The notes: generated by a model from the sequence alone, not told the origin. A stretch of 64,000 nucleotides of DNA from Serripes groenlandicus (GCA_031761405.1 JASEVX010000010.1:32065861-32129860), one strand, 5' to 3'. Positions 1 through 11,318 are shown, counted from the stretch's first letter. Translations and numbers: made by a program.

Positions 1-273
1 GAAGGATACAGAGTGAGAAAATCGAACAAAAAGTTATCGTATACAAATCTGAGGGAGCTATTCCTAGAGGCTTTGAAGCCGCATGTAATGGACGTTAAGA
101 AATACTGTATTCAATCCTTGCGCTCAGGAGGGGCTACTATTGCTGCGAATAACGGAGTAAAAGACAGATTACTCAAAAGACATGGACGTTGGTCAAGTGA
201 AAGTGCAAAAGATTGCTATATTAAAGATAGTGCACATGAACGATTGTCGGTGTCATTAAATTCAGGACTGTAA
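1..273 (+). pseudogene. C-terminal part of a tyrosine recombinase (mobile element)
   Basis: The frame is open from base 1 to the TAA at 271-273, so the protein starts left of the window. Visible motifs fit the tyrosine recombinase/phage-integrase fold: 'SLRSGGAT' (catalytic Arg box), 'KRHGRW' (the His/Trp box) and 'DCYI', whose Tyr is the expected nucleophile. The residue three before the Arg, normally His in an H-x-x-R box, is Gln here (QSLR), so the copy may be inactive. In animals this type belongs to YR retrotransposons (DIRS/Ngaro) or Crypton-like DNA elements. The 130-bp direct repeat downstream favours the former. No reverse transcriptase is visible because the element is cut by the window edge. 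Confidence 0.75.
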
Positions 274-430
274 ACAAATAACATTCAAATGCTGTTTGGA
301 TACAGTGGGAAATAAAGTTCGATTTGAAAAATTAGTTCATATCTAATAGGCTAAAATGTTCATCTTATTTCCCATGTATGACAGGTCTATCATAATTCCT
401 TACATATACTGTTGCCCGTTCTTTTCATTC

Positions 431-560
431 AGTCGACCGTCCAAATGCTTGTCGCAATTATAGAAAATGTTTTTTCAATATAAAGTGTTATTTGTTTCAT
501 TTGTCATTAGTCAATTAATGGCAAAAATAAGTCCGTGAATGGAAAGGTACATGAGGAAAT
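431..560 (+). repeat. 130-bp direct repeat, copy 1 (B1-like)
   Basis: Identical by eye to 1204-1333. It begins AGTCGACCGTCCAAATGC and ends ATGAGGAAAT. It lies 158 bp after the recombinase stop, the position expected for the first B unit of split direct repeats in Ngaro-type YR retrotransposons. Confidence 0.85.
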
Positions 561-1203
561 GTAATTTCCTGCGTTTGAGAAAATCGAATAAGAAGGAAAT
601 TAATTTCCCCCTGTTTGAAAGCAATGAACGCTAGGTGGCGTTGTTTTAAAGTGAATTGCACGAGGAAAGTTCTCGTGATCAGTCTTTCAGGTTTGGACAG
701 TCGGACTGTGGTGACGTGTAACGAGTTATATTTTTTCACGATAGTTTAAAAAATCAAAATTACAAAGAGTAGTTCGGAGAATTAGTTCTGTTAATGTTTT
801 TGATACATTCAAAGATTGTTTTCTTTGAATTATGCTGTTTCCATTTCTTATGGATGTATTATTACAATATGATTGCTAGATGCGAATGAGGCCCAACATT
901 TCTTGGTTCGACATTGACAAATGGGCACAGGTTTCCAGAGTTTTTGGCTATAAAAAGTTTTATCTCTGGTTGTTCCTGGGCGAGTTGAACTATCTGCATA
1001 TATACATATTTAATCCATTGGTCATGTTAGTTATGCTGATTTATTGAATTATATAATTCACAGTAAGTGCATGTAGAAAAATGATGAATGCACACGGGTT
1101 TTTGTGTGGGTGTTATATGGCAAACATGTAATTGCCACATGTATAACTATCCAAATATGTTGTAAATTAAGAATGTGTTGTACTGTACATATGTATTCGA
1201 CTG

Positions 1204-1333
1204 AGTCGACCGTCCAAATGCTTGTCGCAATTATAGAAAATGTTTTTTCAATATAAAGTGTTATTTGTTTCATTTGTCATTAGTCAATTAATGGCAAAAA
1301 TAAGTCCGTGAATGGAAAGGTACATGAGGAAAT
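1204..1333 (+). repeat. 130-bp direct repeat, copy 2 (B2-like)
   Basis: Matches 431-560 without a visible mismatch and is separated from it by 643 bp that would be the A2 unit. Its last base is a candidate for the right end of the recombinase element. From 1334 to about 1769 I see no gene, only a short AATC/AAGC-type simple repeat near 1672-1710. Confidence 0.85.
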
Positions 1334-1769
1334 CAATAACTACGATACATGTCAGTCAATCCTTGTGGTATCATAGTAGTATCAATTACATATGTATCAA
1401 CGGCGGCCATTTAACATGACTATGTGTTTCCTTTCTTTTTAGAACCTGTGCTCATCACAACATTCTTCAAAGACAATCGAAGGAAAATTTAGCGCATTGC
1501 TGGGAGACCAATTGCGCTAGTAACAATGACTTTTGACAATCATCGGAAAAAAACCCATCAAATGCCAAGCTGATGTTCGAGGTCATGATCCCTGGATATT
1601 CAAGCAAGCTACATGGTCTTGCTTCGGTCATGGTCCGACGAAACTATCAATAGGCTGTTGAAAGTGTCGTTTTACCAATCAATCAAGCAAGCAATCAATC
1701 AATCAATTAGTTAACATTCGGACCTGTGCTCCAAGATAGGATTTGTTCGATTTGCATTGATTATTTAGT

Positions 1770-2026
1770 GTTTTACGCCGCTTTCAACATTTTTTCAGTT
1801 ATATCACGACGTTTCCTTGGTAAGTTACCAGTAATATTGACCCATTTATCCTGACACCAGCCACTCAGTAGCAATGCTTACCGACAACTCTGACCGCCAA
1901 AAGGATAGCATCAATTACTACCATTTTTGAAGTCATTGGTATGAGCCCGCCGTCCGCCTGGGATCAAACCCGCGACCTCCCGAACCCGAGACAGACGCTT
2001 GACCACAACACTACCGAGGTGGTCTC
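1770..2026 (-). mobile_element. tRNA-derived SINE, near full length
   Basis: Read on the minus strand it has a tRNA-like head (A-box-like GTGGTCAAGCGT, B-box-like GGGTTTGATCCC), a body, then the tail 'GATATAACTG...GTTGAAAGCGGCGTAAAAC'. The head is at the high-coordinate end. Confidence 0.8.
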
Positions 2027-2184
2027 GCTCTTGCAAACGAAGGGACCAACAAGATGACTTATAGAATACTTTTTCATGGCCGATAGCAGCCCTAATATCA
2101 AATAAAATAGTATATATAAAGGTAATTCGTAAATTGCAGAAAGAGCACATTATACATGTTCTTTAAAGGTTTACAACTACTCAC

Positions 2185-2386
2185 CAACCCATTCCGCAGT
2201 CATCGTCTTTGTCAGGAGAGACAACTTCAAAACAACACTGTGTTCGCCGTTAGAGTGCTGTACCTTTGTAAACAGCCTCGCGTTCAGATCTTCATACCCG
2301 TCGAGATACTCAATGTTATCAACCTCGATTTTATAAAATCTCTTCACAATTTCTTCTATTTCGGTTGGTGTGCACAGGATTTCCAT
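2185..2386 (-). CDS. First coding exon of a hydroxylysine kinase/APH-domain-like gene
   Basis: On the minus strand an open frame from ATG at 2386-2384 (context AGCATGG) runs to a GTGAGT donor at 2184-2179, leaving a phase-1 end. An in-frame upstream ATG at 2488 would add 34 residues. The peptide has an amphipathic start 'EIEEIVKRFYKIEV', then 'GYEDLNARLF' and 'GEHSVVLKLSL'. This order (helix, Y-D/E-D-x-N strand, then a V-L-K strand whose Lys binds nucleotide) matches the N-lobe opening of hydroxylysine kinase (HYKK/AGPHD1), which phosphorylates 5-hydroxy-L-lysine with GTP. Only this exon is visible. Lower coordinates on this strand hold a SINE and the recombinase element, so the next exon must be left of the window. 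It could instead be a relic. Identity is inferred from pattern only. Confidence 0.5.
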
Positions 2387-2714
2387 GCTTTGTCCTATAA
2401 TTAGAAGACATTCTTTATGAAACTTTTCAAGACGTATGTTGTTACGATCAGTTGCATGCATGTACAGTTTGATCTTGGGCCATAACATTTCTTCATATGC
2501 TTCGATGATAGTTTGACGATTAGATTAGGAGCAGGAAAGTTCGCGATCAAAATGCATGCTGAATTGGATCGTTGATGGTATCAAAGAAACGAAAGTATCT
2601 CGTGAATTTAACAATAATAATAAGCAGAAAGCAGAATTTCCTTTGTTATGACGTTATCAATTTCCGTTATTTGATTAAAATAATTATAAGCATATGCCTG
2701 AAGTTATTTTGTTC

Positions 2715-2880
2715 ATCCTCACACCAGCCAGTCAGTCGTAATGCAATCCATCCAACCCTGACCGCAAAGGAGGGCAACCATTACTACCAGTTGTTCAGTC
2801 TTTGGTATGACCCGGCTGGGGATCGAACCTTCGACCTTCCGCATCCGAGGCGGACGCTGGACCACTACACCACCGACACG
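2715..2880 (-). mobile_element. tRNA-derived SINE, 3'-truncated
   Basis: Minus-strand tRNA-like head at the high-coordinate side (RC of GGGGATCGAACCTTCGACC region) followed by body sequence shared with the SINE at 1770-2026. The GCGGCGTAAAAC tail is missing. From 2881 to 3547 nothing recognisable is seen. Confidence 0.65.
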
Positions 2881-3547
2881 GTCCTTTCAAAACAGTATCA
2901 CATGCTAGCGTTTCCCAGGTTAATAACTAGTACAATCGGTGATATTACTCCCAAGATCTTAAAAATCAGACCAAAATAATTTGCGATGCGTATATTGGAT
3001 CTGACGGCAACGCATAAAAAGTCGACTTGACTTCATACATTTTAAAATTCCTGGACTCGTTTAAAGGTCCAGTGAAAAATTAACGATACAACCAGCACTA
3101 TTAAAAGTGATACTATACAATCGCAACACTTGGACATCGCCATTTCTCGATCGCGTTCATTTATACGGGTTGTTTCCCCTGTTGATACCAAACGCTTTTG
3201 AATGCGATAATTTGATTGGCAGACGCGAATGTCAATCTGAGACTAGTGATCAGATATACATGATAATTTGCTACTGCAGCGAACCATGTGTCTGGTTTTA
3301 ACAAGCAATTTTAAAATGGTAGTAGTATAGCGCTCGGGTTTTGGGGATTGTATTCCCATTGGTGCGCTGGTGCCCTGTCTCCATGTCATTTATAAATGAT
3401 CCGCGTCTACCGATGTTTGGTTCTCATCGCATCCGCAGAGTCTTACGTGAGCCTTCATCCTCCGTATACAGTTAACTTAGACATAGATGCATTATTTGAC
3501 AAAACACTGAAACACTGTATTCCTTCTAGTTGTATGCCAATGTGTAT

Positions 3548-3777
3548 TTAACCCATTCTCACCTACAACACAGTTGCAGCAGACGACTTTGAAAACACAT
3601 AGACAACAATTGGGAAAATCTCTCGAAATGAAGGTATAAATCATCGAATAGACTTGAGAACATTGTGGCAAATGGAGAAATTGCTCAGTATGAGCAATTT
3701 CTCCTTTTGCCACAATGTTTTCAATAGTCGTCTGCTGCAGATACGTCGAAATGCGTCTGCAGGTGTGGAAGGGTTAA
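3548..3777. mobile_element. TTAA palindromic MITE (piggyBac-like ends)
   Basis: Starts TTAACCCATTCTCACC and ends GGAAGGGTTAA. Inside are the conserved GCAGCAGACGACTTTGAAAA arm, a central palindrome GAAATTGCTCA.TGAGCAATTTC and the inverse arm GTCGTCTGCTGCAG. TTAA is the target duplicated by piggyBac elements, whose termini typically begin CCCTTT. No transposase is present. This is the reference description for the family, of which I count more than 30 copies or fragments in the window. Confidence 0.8.
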
Positions 3778-4043
3778 ATAGTGTCGAAGCAAAATGTCAT
3801 AAAGAACCCCAAATCGATAGACGCGGTCGAAATGTATATAAGTAAGTAAGTAAATATGTTATTATAGTGACATGTGTATGTACATCAACAAAACAATGGT
3901 ACAAAAAGTAATAAAAAACACTCGGCCCCTGGGCCTATAAGTCACTTTCAAAAGAAAAATAATTGAGAAAAAAAAAACAAAAACAAAAAACCTTATGTGT
4001 TGATATATAAATAAAATATACACAAAATCCTTATTTGACCCTC

Positions 4044-4114
4044 AAACCCTATGTTGTGGGTACTCAAAAGAATCGAGTGAGACGATTCTTTTGAGTACCC
4101 ACAACATAGGGTTT
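4044..4114. repeat. Perfect 32-bp-arm hairpin
   Basis: Arm 4044-4075 (AAACCCTATGTTGTGGGTAC...) is an exact reverse complement of 4083-4114, with a 7-base loop AGTGAGA. A diverged relative lies at about 21638-21700. The stretch 4115-4755 beyond it shows no gene. Confidence 0.9.
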
Positions 4115-4756
4115 AGTGGAGTCATAAGAGAGATATGTATGGGAAAAGACCAGTTCACACCTCCTTATATAGTCCTCTTGCAGTGTTCCCAGATGCATCA
4201 AGACATCAACTCACTAGACGCGGCTCACATATATACACTATCATTGTAAAACGAAGATACAACAAGGTGCACAATTTATTCATATTTAAGTGTGTGCAAA
4301 TACACATACATGTCATTGCATTTTAAATCAGAAAAAAAAATGTACTTAAAATTCTACTTACCCAACGCTTTCATAAATGTGATCTTTATGTTTTATAAAC
4401 ACATCCTGTTTGGGTATTCGTCTGTCATGCATTACTTTAATGATCTGTGGTTACACTTGAATATTAGCCGGTCTATAAGAAAAGTGGGTATAGTTACACA
4501 CATTTTTTTACATTTCATATAGTCCAACCTGCCTGGTTTCGTTTGATTATTTGAGGGTCTCGTATGATGAATATTTGCGTCGTTATGGTCGTCATTTTCT
4601 TAATATTTACGCTCGACGATCAAACAATATCGCTGTTTACAGGAATGTTATTTTTTTACTTTATTACATAATGGGCATTGGGTTATTTTAAACCTATGTT
4701 TAAATTGGTTTCAGAACTTTAAAACCCTTTCATGGTGAAGTTCAACGGTAAAGTCG

Positions 4757-4978
4757 GAATCCGCCGTTGTCGAGTGGTAAGCGTCGGGGATTTGAAACCG
4801 GGTGTCACGGGTTCGATCCCCAATCGCGGCACGACGGTCATGGTGGAGTGCCCCTGGGGACAAGGCACATTTTCTAGCCTAGTACTGGTTTGTTTACCCA
4901 GGGATCATGAATAAGTGAAATGTCGCCATGATATAACTGAAATAATATTGAAAGCGGCGTAAAACCCCAATAAAACAA
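4757..4978 (+). mobile_element. tRNA-derived SINE, full length
   Basis: Head with GTCGAGTGGTAAGCGTC (A box) and GGGTTCGATCCCC (B box). The body contains 'GTTTACCCAGGGATCATGAA' and the tail is TTGAAAGCGGCGTAAAACCCC followed by AATAAAACAAAA. Same subfamily as 59910-60133. Confidence 0.85.
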
Positions 4979-5000
4979 AAGTAGAGCGTTTTAGATAATG

Positions 5001-5275
5001 TGAGGAGCCCCGGTAACTCAGTCGGTATCGACGCGGGCTCTCAATCCAGGGGTTGTGAGTTCGAACCCCAGCTCGGCAAACATTCTTTCCGATGTTTGAC
5101 AAAAGGTAACTGTGACAAGCGTTATTCGTCTTCCACTAATGGGCTTACAGTCTATGTAGAAATACAGCCAGTAGCTTGGAAATACTGGAGTGCTATTGTG
5201 CGCTAGCCAGGAAACTGGCCGCCGTTATATGACTGTATAATTGTTGAGAACGGTGTTAAACCCCAATAAATCAAT
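5001..5275 (+). mobile_element. tRNA-derived SINE, second subfamily
   Basis: Head GGAGCCCCGGTAACTCAGTC with B box GAGTTCGAACCCC. The tail is GTTGAGAACGGTGTTAAACCCC then AATAAATCAAT. The body differs from the preceding SINE ('CCAGTAGCTTGGAAATACTG'). The 24023-24250 copy is related. Confidence 0.8.
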
Positions 5276-5300
5276 TTGAATAATGTGTCGGAGTCAATTA

Positions 5301-5970
5301 AAAAACTCTCCACTCTATGGTATTTACGGTTAAAACACTCCACTCTATGGAATTTACGGTTAAAACACTCCACTATATGGTATTTACGGTTAAACACTCC
5401 ACTCTATAGTATTTACGGTTAAAACACTCCACTCTATGGTATTTACGGTTAAAACACTCCACTCTATGGTATTTACGATTAAAACACTCCACTATATGGT
5501 ATTTACGGTTAAAACACTCCACTCTATGGTATTTACGGTTAAAACACTCCACTCTATGGTTTTTACGGTTAAAACACTCCACTATATGGTATTTACGGTT
5601 AAAACACTCCACTATATGGTATTTACGGTTAAAACACTCCACTTTATGGTATTTACGGTTAAAACACTCCACTATATGGTATTTACGGTTAAAACACTCC
5701 ACTATATGGTATTTACGGTTAAAACACTCCACTCTATGGTATTTACGGTTAAAACACTCCACGCTATGGCATTTACGGTTAAAACACTCCACTCTATGAT
5801 AGTTACGGTTAAAACACTCCACTATATGTTATTTACGGTTAAAACACTCCACTCTATGGTATTTACGGTTAAAACACTCCACTCTATGGTATTTTACGGT
5901 TAAAACACTCCACTATATGGTATTTAGTCAGAGTCAAGTTATAACACTCCACTCTATGGTATTTACGGTT
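5301..5970. repeat. 30-bp satellite, about 21 units
   Basis: Unit approximates ACACTCCACTCTATGGTATT plus TACGGTTAAA, with C/A alternation at CTCTATGG/CTATATGG. A 5915-5945 interruption (AGTCAGAGTCAAGTTAT) separates the last unit. Because 30 is a multiple of three and neither strand has stops, both strands read as long open frames. These are not genes. Confidence 0.95.
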
Positions 5971-6079
5971 GTTTAGATTATACTACCAAAGCATCGGTGT
6001 CAATTTGTAGCCGAAACAGTATCTGTGTCTGCGTTCTGTACTTGTTGAAATACGACATTTAGTTAAAAAAAATACACAC

Positions 6080-6310
6080 ACACACACCGTTGCAGACGAA
6101 GCAGTCACAGTCACTAAAAACCTAGGTGGTAGATGATCTTGTATTTCTCGTATTTATATGGTATGATCATATCTGCTACATTCGGCTTTAAAAACAACCG
6201 TGCAACACAGACGGAGCAGTTCCTGTTAGTTAGTCAAAGTTACAAAACCTAGGTTGATCTTAGTTTCCCGTTATGTATACGGTATGATCTGATCTGCTAC
6301 ATTCTGCTTT
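6080..6310 (+). repeat. Two imperfect ~120-bp direct repeats
   Basis: Both copies contain a 'GCAGACG..GCAGT' start, 'AAACCTAGGT', 'GGTATGATC' and 'TCTGCTACATTC.GCTTT' in the same order. The segment 5971-6079 is unique apart from a short (AC)n run near 6073-6087. Confidence 0.7.
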
Positions 6311-6324
6311 AAGTGTTGTATCAT

Positions 6325-8640
6325 ATAAAGAGTACTGCGTTCGTCGACGGGATTAGACATGACAACTTGAATAATGTAATGTTCAAGTGTATTTTTGTCA
6401 AACGATGTATTAAACAAAATTTCTTGAGTTATGCGATACTACAGATGACATTCGGAGGTTTTTAATTAATGTCGAATTCGATCATACTACATACTTAAGC
6501 AGGCACTCTTAACCATGCTTTCAAATGCTCTCTTGATGAATGTAAAACGACATGGACAATGACTTGGCGCAGGTCGATCATTTGTGGTTTGTTTACTTCG
6601 GGCGCAATCAATGAAGTGGTTTTTGAGCTACTTTGGGTAATGTGGCCTTGGTGATATCAGGATGCATTTACTAATTTGTGACATGGTATTGGTTGATAAG
6701 TGGTGAATTCGAACGTTCGTTAGTCGAACATTTCCCTTTGTGTTAATTGGTGGCTGCATTGTCTACGATGAGAATGACGTTTCAATCTGCGAGTCTCATC
6801 TGTGAGTTGATTTCAACATTATTTCAGTTATATCACGACGACTGCTCACTTATTCATGATCCCTGGATAAACAAACCAGTACTAGGCTATGAAATATGCC
6901 TGGCCCAAGGACACTCTATCATGACTATGTATGTCGAAGGTCTTCAGTCAATGGATGAAGATGTTAGAAGTCATCTACGCTTTCTTGCTGTATCGGTTAA
7001 GTTACGTACGTCTGTGGATTGTAGGTACTCTCGAATCAACGTGGTCTGTGGACTTGCCTTCAGGTTGTTGTCACCGATGGCTTTAGCTCTTTAAGCCACT
7101 GTTATTCTTTCTTCCGAACTGTTCACGCCTTTGTTCTGGTGGTAACTGGTGTTTTGTTGGTATCTAGGCGAAATAACAGGCCTGTTTCGACAAGGTTATA
7201 GATGTCCAACGATTCGTAGTCTGCAATAATCCTGTGAGGATTATATCAACCTTCTCCAAGGAATGTCATGTGAGCGCTGTCTGACTCGCCATGGTAGATC
7301 TTTCGTAAAATATCACGTCTGTTCTTGAATCGCTGCAGCTAGCCTCGAGAGTAACCAGAGGTCGGTGTCGTTTAATTGCTGGCATCTCATCGTTAATAGC
7401 TGCGTGGTGTGATGACATGTCAGACACACATGGAAACTCCGTCTTCTAGCTGGTGATGTTTAGGCTTTATGATTCGTAGAAGAGCTGGGGGAAATCTTTA
7501 ACAATATGATAACCATTTGTGCCGTCCCGCGAGAATATGCGTACTGTATCGACACAGATCAGCCTGTGCAGTCCACGCAGGCTAATCCGGGCCGACACGT
7601 TCCGTCTCAGGGGTATAGAGTAATGAATCCTGAACCAGATAATCCACAAGAGGCGAAACGTGCTGATCCAGATCGATACTTTACGCAGAGTCCACAATGT
7701 TAGTTTTCTCGCTGGACGGCTCATTTCTCTTTCATCTTCAAAATGTTGCAGCCTGTAAACTTTCCGATACCAAGTGAAGAAATGACAGAACATGAGAGTG
7801 TATGACTTGAATAATAACCTTGGGATGACATTTCCTTTACTAGAAATTGAGCAAATATTCCAAAAAAGCAATAATCACCAATTAACTTATTGGCGCACTA
7901 TCACATCAATTTTCACACCCGTCATTTTATACGCATCTTTTAACATATATTAGGACAAACTGACATAATATGAAACAGAAGGAAATGTGAAGGCTGATCC
8001 GGGTCTTCATTGCTCGTATATAACCTCAGTATGTTTTTTGTAAAGCACCGCTCAGTTATACATCTATATATATTAAAAAACAAAATCGCGGACGATTCAA
8101 TTTGTTCGCTTATGTGACTTCATTTTTGAAGAGGTAAAGAGGAAAGCTGCAAACTTTTGAGACGTAATGCGATGTTTACATATGATTTATTCAATGTTTG
8201 CAACAGCTGTCTTTGATGTAAACATCGACTATGTTTTGGTTAGGCTGGGAGGGTTTTACGGAACTGCAGACTGTCAACGTTTATACATGTTTGTTGATTT
8301 AAAAATATCGAACAAACTGGTCGTCAATGTGATGTCTGGTTACACACGATTAGATCTCTGGTTAACGTACGCGTGACAATTATTGATTTTATTATCGTTT
8401 CTTATGTTTTGACATACGTTGTAAAAACACAACAAACGACACATACACAAACTTTATCACTTCACCCTTAATCATGATTAGCTCCAACTCGCGACCGATG
8501 TCAGAATTTTACTAATAATGTTTTGTTTATTTTTAGAAAATAGTACACTGAAAACGAATATTCTTATTCGACAACAGTATTCGAATATTCGTCCGTTTTT
8601 CGAATATTCGAATATTCAAATATTCGTTCCCGTCCCTAAT
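6325..8640 (+). repeat. 2.3-kb tandem duplication, copy 1
   Basis: Begins ATAAAGAGTACTGCGTTCG and is followed immediately by the same sequence at 8641, a period of about 2316 bp. The unit holds a reverse SINE 3' piece (about 6812-6935), a GAGCCGTCCC-type MITE (7517-7728), an A/T-rich tail and a final block of TTCGAATATTCG palindromes (about 8575-8630). No conserved protein was recognised; apparent open frames are translations of the SINE and MITE. A diverged third copy of the 7255-7420 part lies at 14870-15058. Confidence 0.9.
7517..7728. mobile_element. MITE with GAGCCGTCCCACGAGAAAAC-type ends (copy 1)
   Basis: Ends GTGCCGTCCCGCGAGAATAT and TTTTCTCGCTGGACGGCTCAT are inverted. Inside are the inverted GTATCGACACAGATCAGCCT / GATCCAGATCGATAC arms and the TCAGGGGTATAGAGTAATGA segment. 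It encodes nothing. This family has seven copies in the window. Confidence 0.75.
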
Positions 8641-10975
8641 ATAAAGAGTACTGCGTTCGTCGTCGGGATTAGACATGACAACTTGAATAATGTAATGTTC
8701 AAGTGTATTTTTGTCAAACGATGTATTAAACAAAATTCCTTGAGTTATGCGATACTACAGATGACATTCGGAGGTTTTTAATTAATGTCGAATTCGATCA
8801 TACTACATACTTAAGCAGGCACTCTTAACCATGCTTTCAAATGCTCTCTTGATGAATGTAAAACGACATGGACAATGACTTGGCGCGTGTCGATCATTTG
8901 TGGTTTGTTTACTTCGGGCGCAATCAATGAAGTGGTTTTTGAGCTACTTTGGGTAATGAGGCCTTGGTGATATCAGGATGCATTTACTAATTTGTGACAT
9001 GGTATTGGTTGATAAGTGGTGAATTCGAACGTTCGTTAGTCGAACATTTCCCTTTGTGTTAATTGGTGGCTGCATTGTCGACGAGGAGAATGACGTTTCA
9101 ATCTGCGAGTCTCATCTGTGAGTTGATTTCAACATTATTTCAGTTATATCACGACGACTGCTCATTTATTCATGATCCCTGGGTAAACAAACCAGTACTA
9201 GGCTATGAAATATGCCTGTCCTTGGGGACACTCTATCATGACTATGTATGTCGAAGGTCTTCAGTCAATGGATGAAGATGTTAGAAGTCATCTACGCTTT
9301 CTAGCTGTATCGGTTAAGTTACGTACGTCTGTGGAGTGTAGGTACTCTCGAATCAACGTGGTCTGTGTACTTGCCTTCAGGTTGTTGTCACCGATGGCTT
9401 TAGCTCTTTAAGCCACTGTTATTCTTTCTTCCGAACTGTTCACGCCTTTGTTCTGGTGGTAACTGGTGTTTGGTTGGTATCTAGGCGAAATAACAGGCCT
9501 GTTTCGACAAGGTTATAGATGTCCAACGATTCGTAGTCTGCAATAATCCTGTGAGGATTATATCAACCTTCTCCAAGGAATGTCATGTGAGCGCTGTCTG
9601 ACTCGCCATGGTAGATCTTTCGTAAAATATCACGTCTGTTCTTGAATCGCTGCAGCCAGCCTCGAGAGTAACCAGAGGTCGGTGTCGTTTAATTGCTGGC
9701 ATCTCATCGTTAATAGCTGCGTGGTGTGATGACATGTCAGAACACACATGAAAACTCCGTCTTCTAGCTGGTGATGTTTAGGCTTTATGATTCGTAGAAG
9801 AGCTGGGAAATCTTTAACAATATGATAACCATTTGTGCCGTCCCGCGAGAATATGCGTACTGTATCGACACAGATCAGCCTGTGCAGTCCTAGCAGGCTA
9901 ATCCGGGCCGACACGTTCCGTCTCATGGGTATAGAGGTATAGAGTAATGTATCCTGAACCAGATAATCCACAAGAGGCGAAACGTGCTGATCCAGATCGA
10001 TACTTTACGCAGAGTCCACAATGTTAGTTTTCTCGCTGGACGGCTCATTTCTCTTTCATCTTCAAAATGTTGCAGCCTGTAAACTTTCCGATACCAAGTG
10101 AAGAAATGACAGAACATGAGAGTGTATGACTTGAATAATATGACATTTCCTTTACTAGAAATTGAGCAAATATTCCAAAAAAGCAATAATCACCAATTAA
10201 CTTATTGGCGCACTATCACATCAATTTTCACACCCGTCATTTTATACGCATCTTTTAACATATATTTGGACAAACTGACATAATATGAAACAGAAGCAAA
10301 TGTGAAGGCTGATCCGGGTCTTCATTGCTCGTATATAACCTCAGTATGTTTTTTGTAAAGCACCGCTCAGTTATACATCTATATATATTAAAAAACAAAA
10401 TCGCGGACGATTCAATTTGTTCGCTTATGTGACTTAATTTTTGAAGAGGTAAAGAGGAAAGCTGCATACTTTTGAGACGTAATGCGATGTTTACATATGA
10501 TTTATTCAATGTTTGCAACAGCTGTCTTTGATGTAAACATCGACTATGTTTTGGTTAGGCTGGGAGGGTTTTACGGAACTGCAGACTGTCAACGTTTATA
10601 CATGTTTGTTGATTTAAAAATATCGAACAAACTGGTCGTCAATGTGATGTCTGGTTACACACGATTAGATCTCTGGTTAACGTACGCGTGACAATTATTG
10701 ATTTTATTATTGTTTCTTATGTTTTGACATACGTTGTAAAAACACAACAAACGACACATACACAAACTTTATCACTTCACCCTTAATCATGATTAGCTCC
10801 AACTCGCGACCGTTGTCAGAATTTTACTAATTTTGTTTTGTTTATTTTTAGAAAATAGTACACTGAAAACGAATATTCTTATTCGACAACAGTATTCGAA
10901 TATTCGTCCGTTTTTCGAATATTCGAATATTCGTCCGTTTTTCGAATATTCGAATATTCGTTCCCATCCCTAATA
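8641..10975 (+). repeat. 2.3-kb tandem duplication, copy 2
   Basis: Nearly identical to 6325-8640. A 210-bp stretch (10482-10691 vs 8167-8376) has no visible difference. Small differences include loss of AACCTTGGG near 10140 and one extra ~25-bp TTCGAATATTCG unit at the right end. Both copies end CCCTAAT. Confidence 0.9.
9833..10047. mobile_element. GAGCCGTCCC-type MITE (copy 2, inside the duplication)
   Basis: Paralogue of 7517-7728 carried by the tandem duplication. It has an 11-bp local duplication 'GTATAGAGGTATAGAG' in the middle that copy 1 lacks. Confidence 0.75.
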
Positions 10976-11192
10976 TTAACCCTTTCAGCGTCGAATTGTT
11001 TAAAGTAGAGTCTTCCATGTTTCAAACTCGGACGACTCTATTTTCATGTTATATGATTTTTGGAATATTTTTTTATAAATCACAGCCAAACAATGCAGAG
11101 TTCAGGTGAGACAGCTCGTTACGAGCTGACTCACCTGAATCTGCATTGTTTGCAAAAAGCTCAATATTGCCTTTGGCGCCGAAAGAGTTAAT
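10976..11192. mobile_element. TTAA palindromic element, second family
   Basis: Ends TTAACCCTTTCAGCGTCGAA and TTTGGCGCCGAAAGAGTTAA are imperfect inverted repeats at TTAA. The centre is a strong palindrome: AACAATGCAGAGTTCAGGTG...CACCTGAATCTGCATTGTT around CTCGTTACGAG. Confidence 0.75.
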
Positions 11193-11318
11193 GACAACTG
11201 ACAGACAAAAGGTCGTTCGGTATTCACCTTTTCGATCGACTCACACAGATCATCAAGTTATTTCATACACCTGCATGTTTCCATGACTAGGTATTCAAAA
11301 CCTAGTGGCAGGATATTA

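Noticed and set aside
5373..5903. Long overlapping open frames on both strands over the 30-bp array
   Set aside because: They are direct translations of a short tandem repeat with a period divisible by three, with no start context or splice sites.
5301..5970. CRISPR-like array
   Set aside because: Units are contiguous repeats without unique spacers, and the DNA is clearly eukaryotic.
8167..8376. 69-codon frame conserved perfectly in both 2.3-kb units
   Set aside because: Identity is explained by the recent duplication of the whole unit; no known domain or codon-level constraint can be judged from two near-identical copies.
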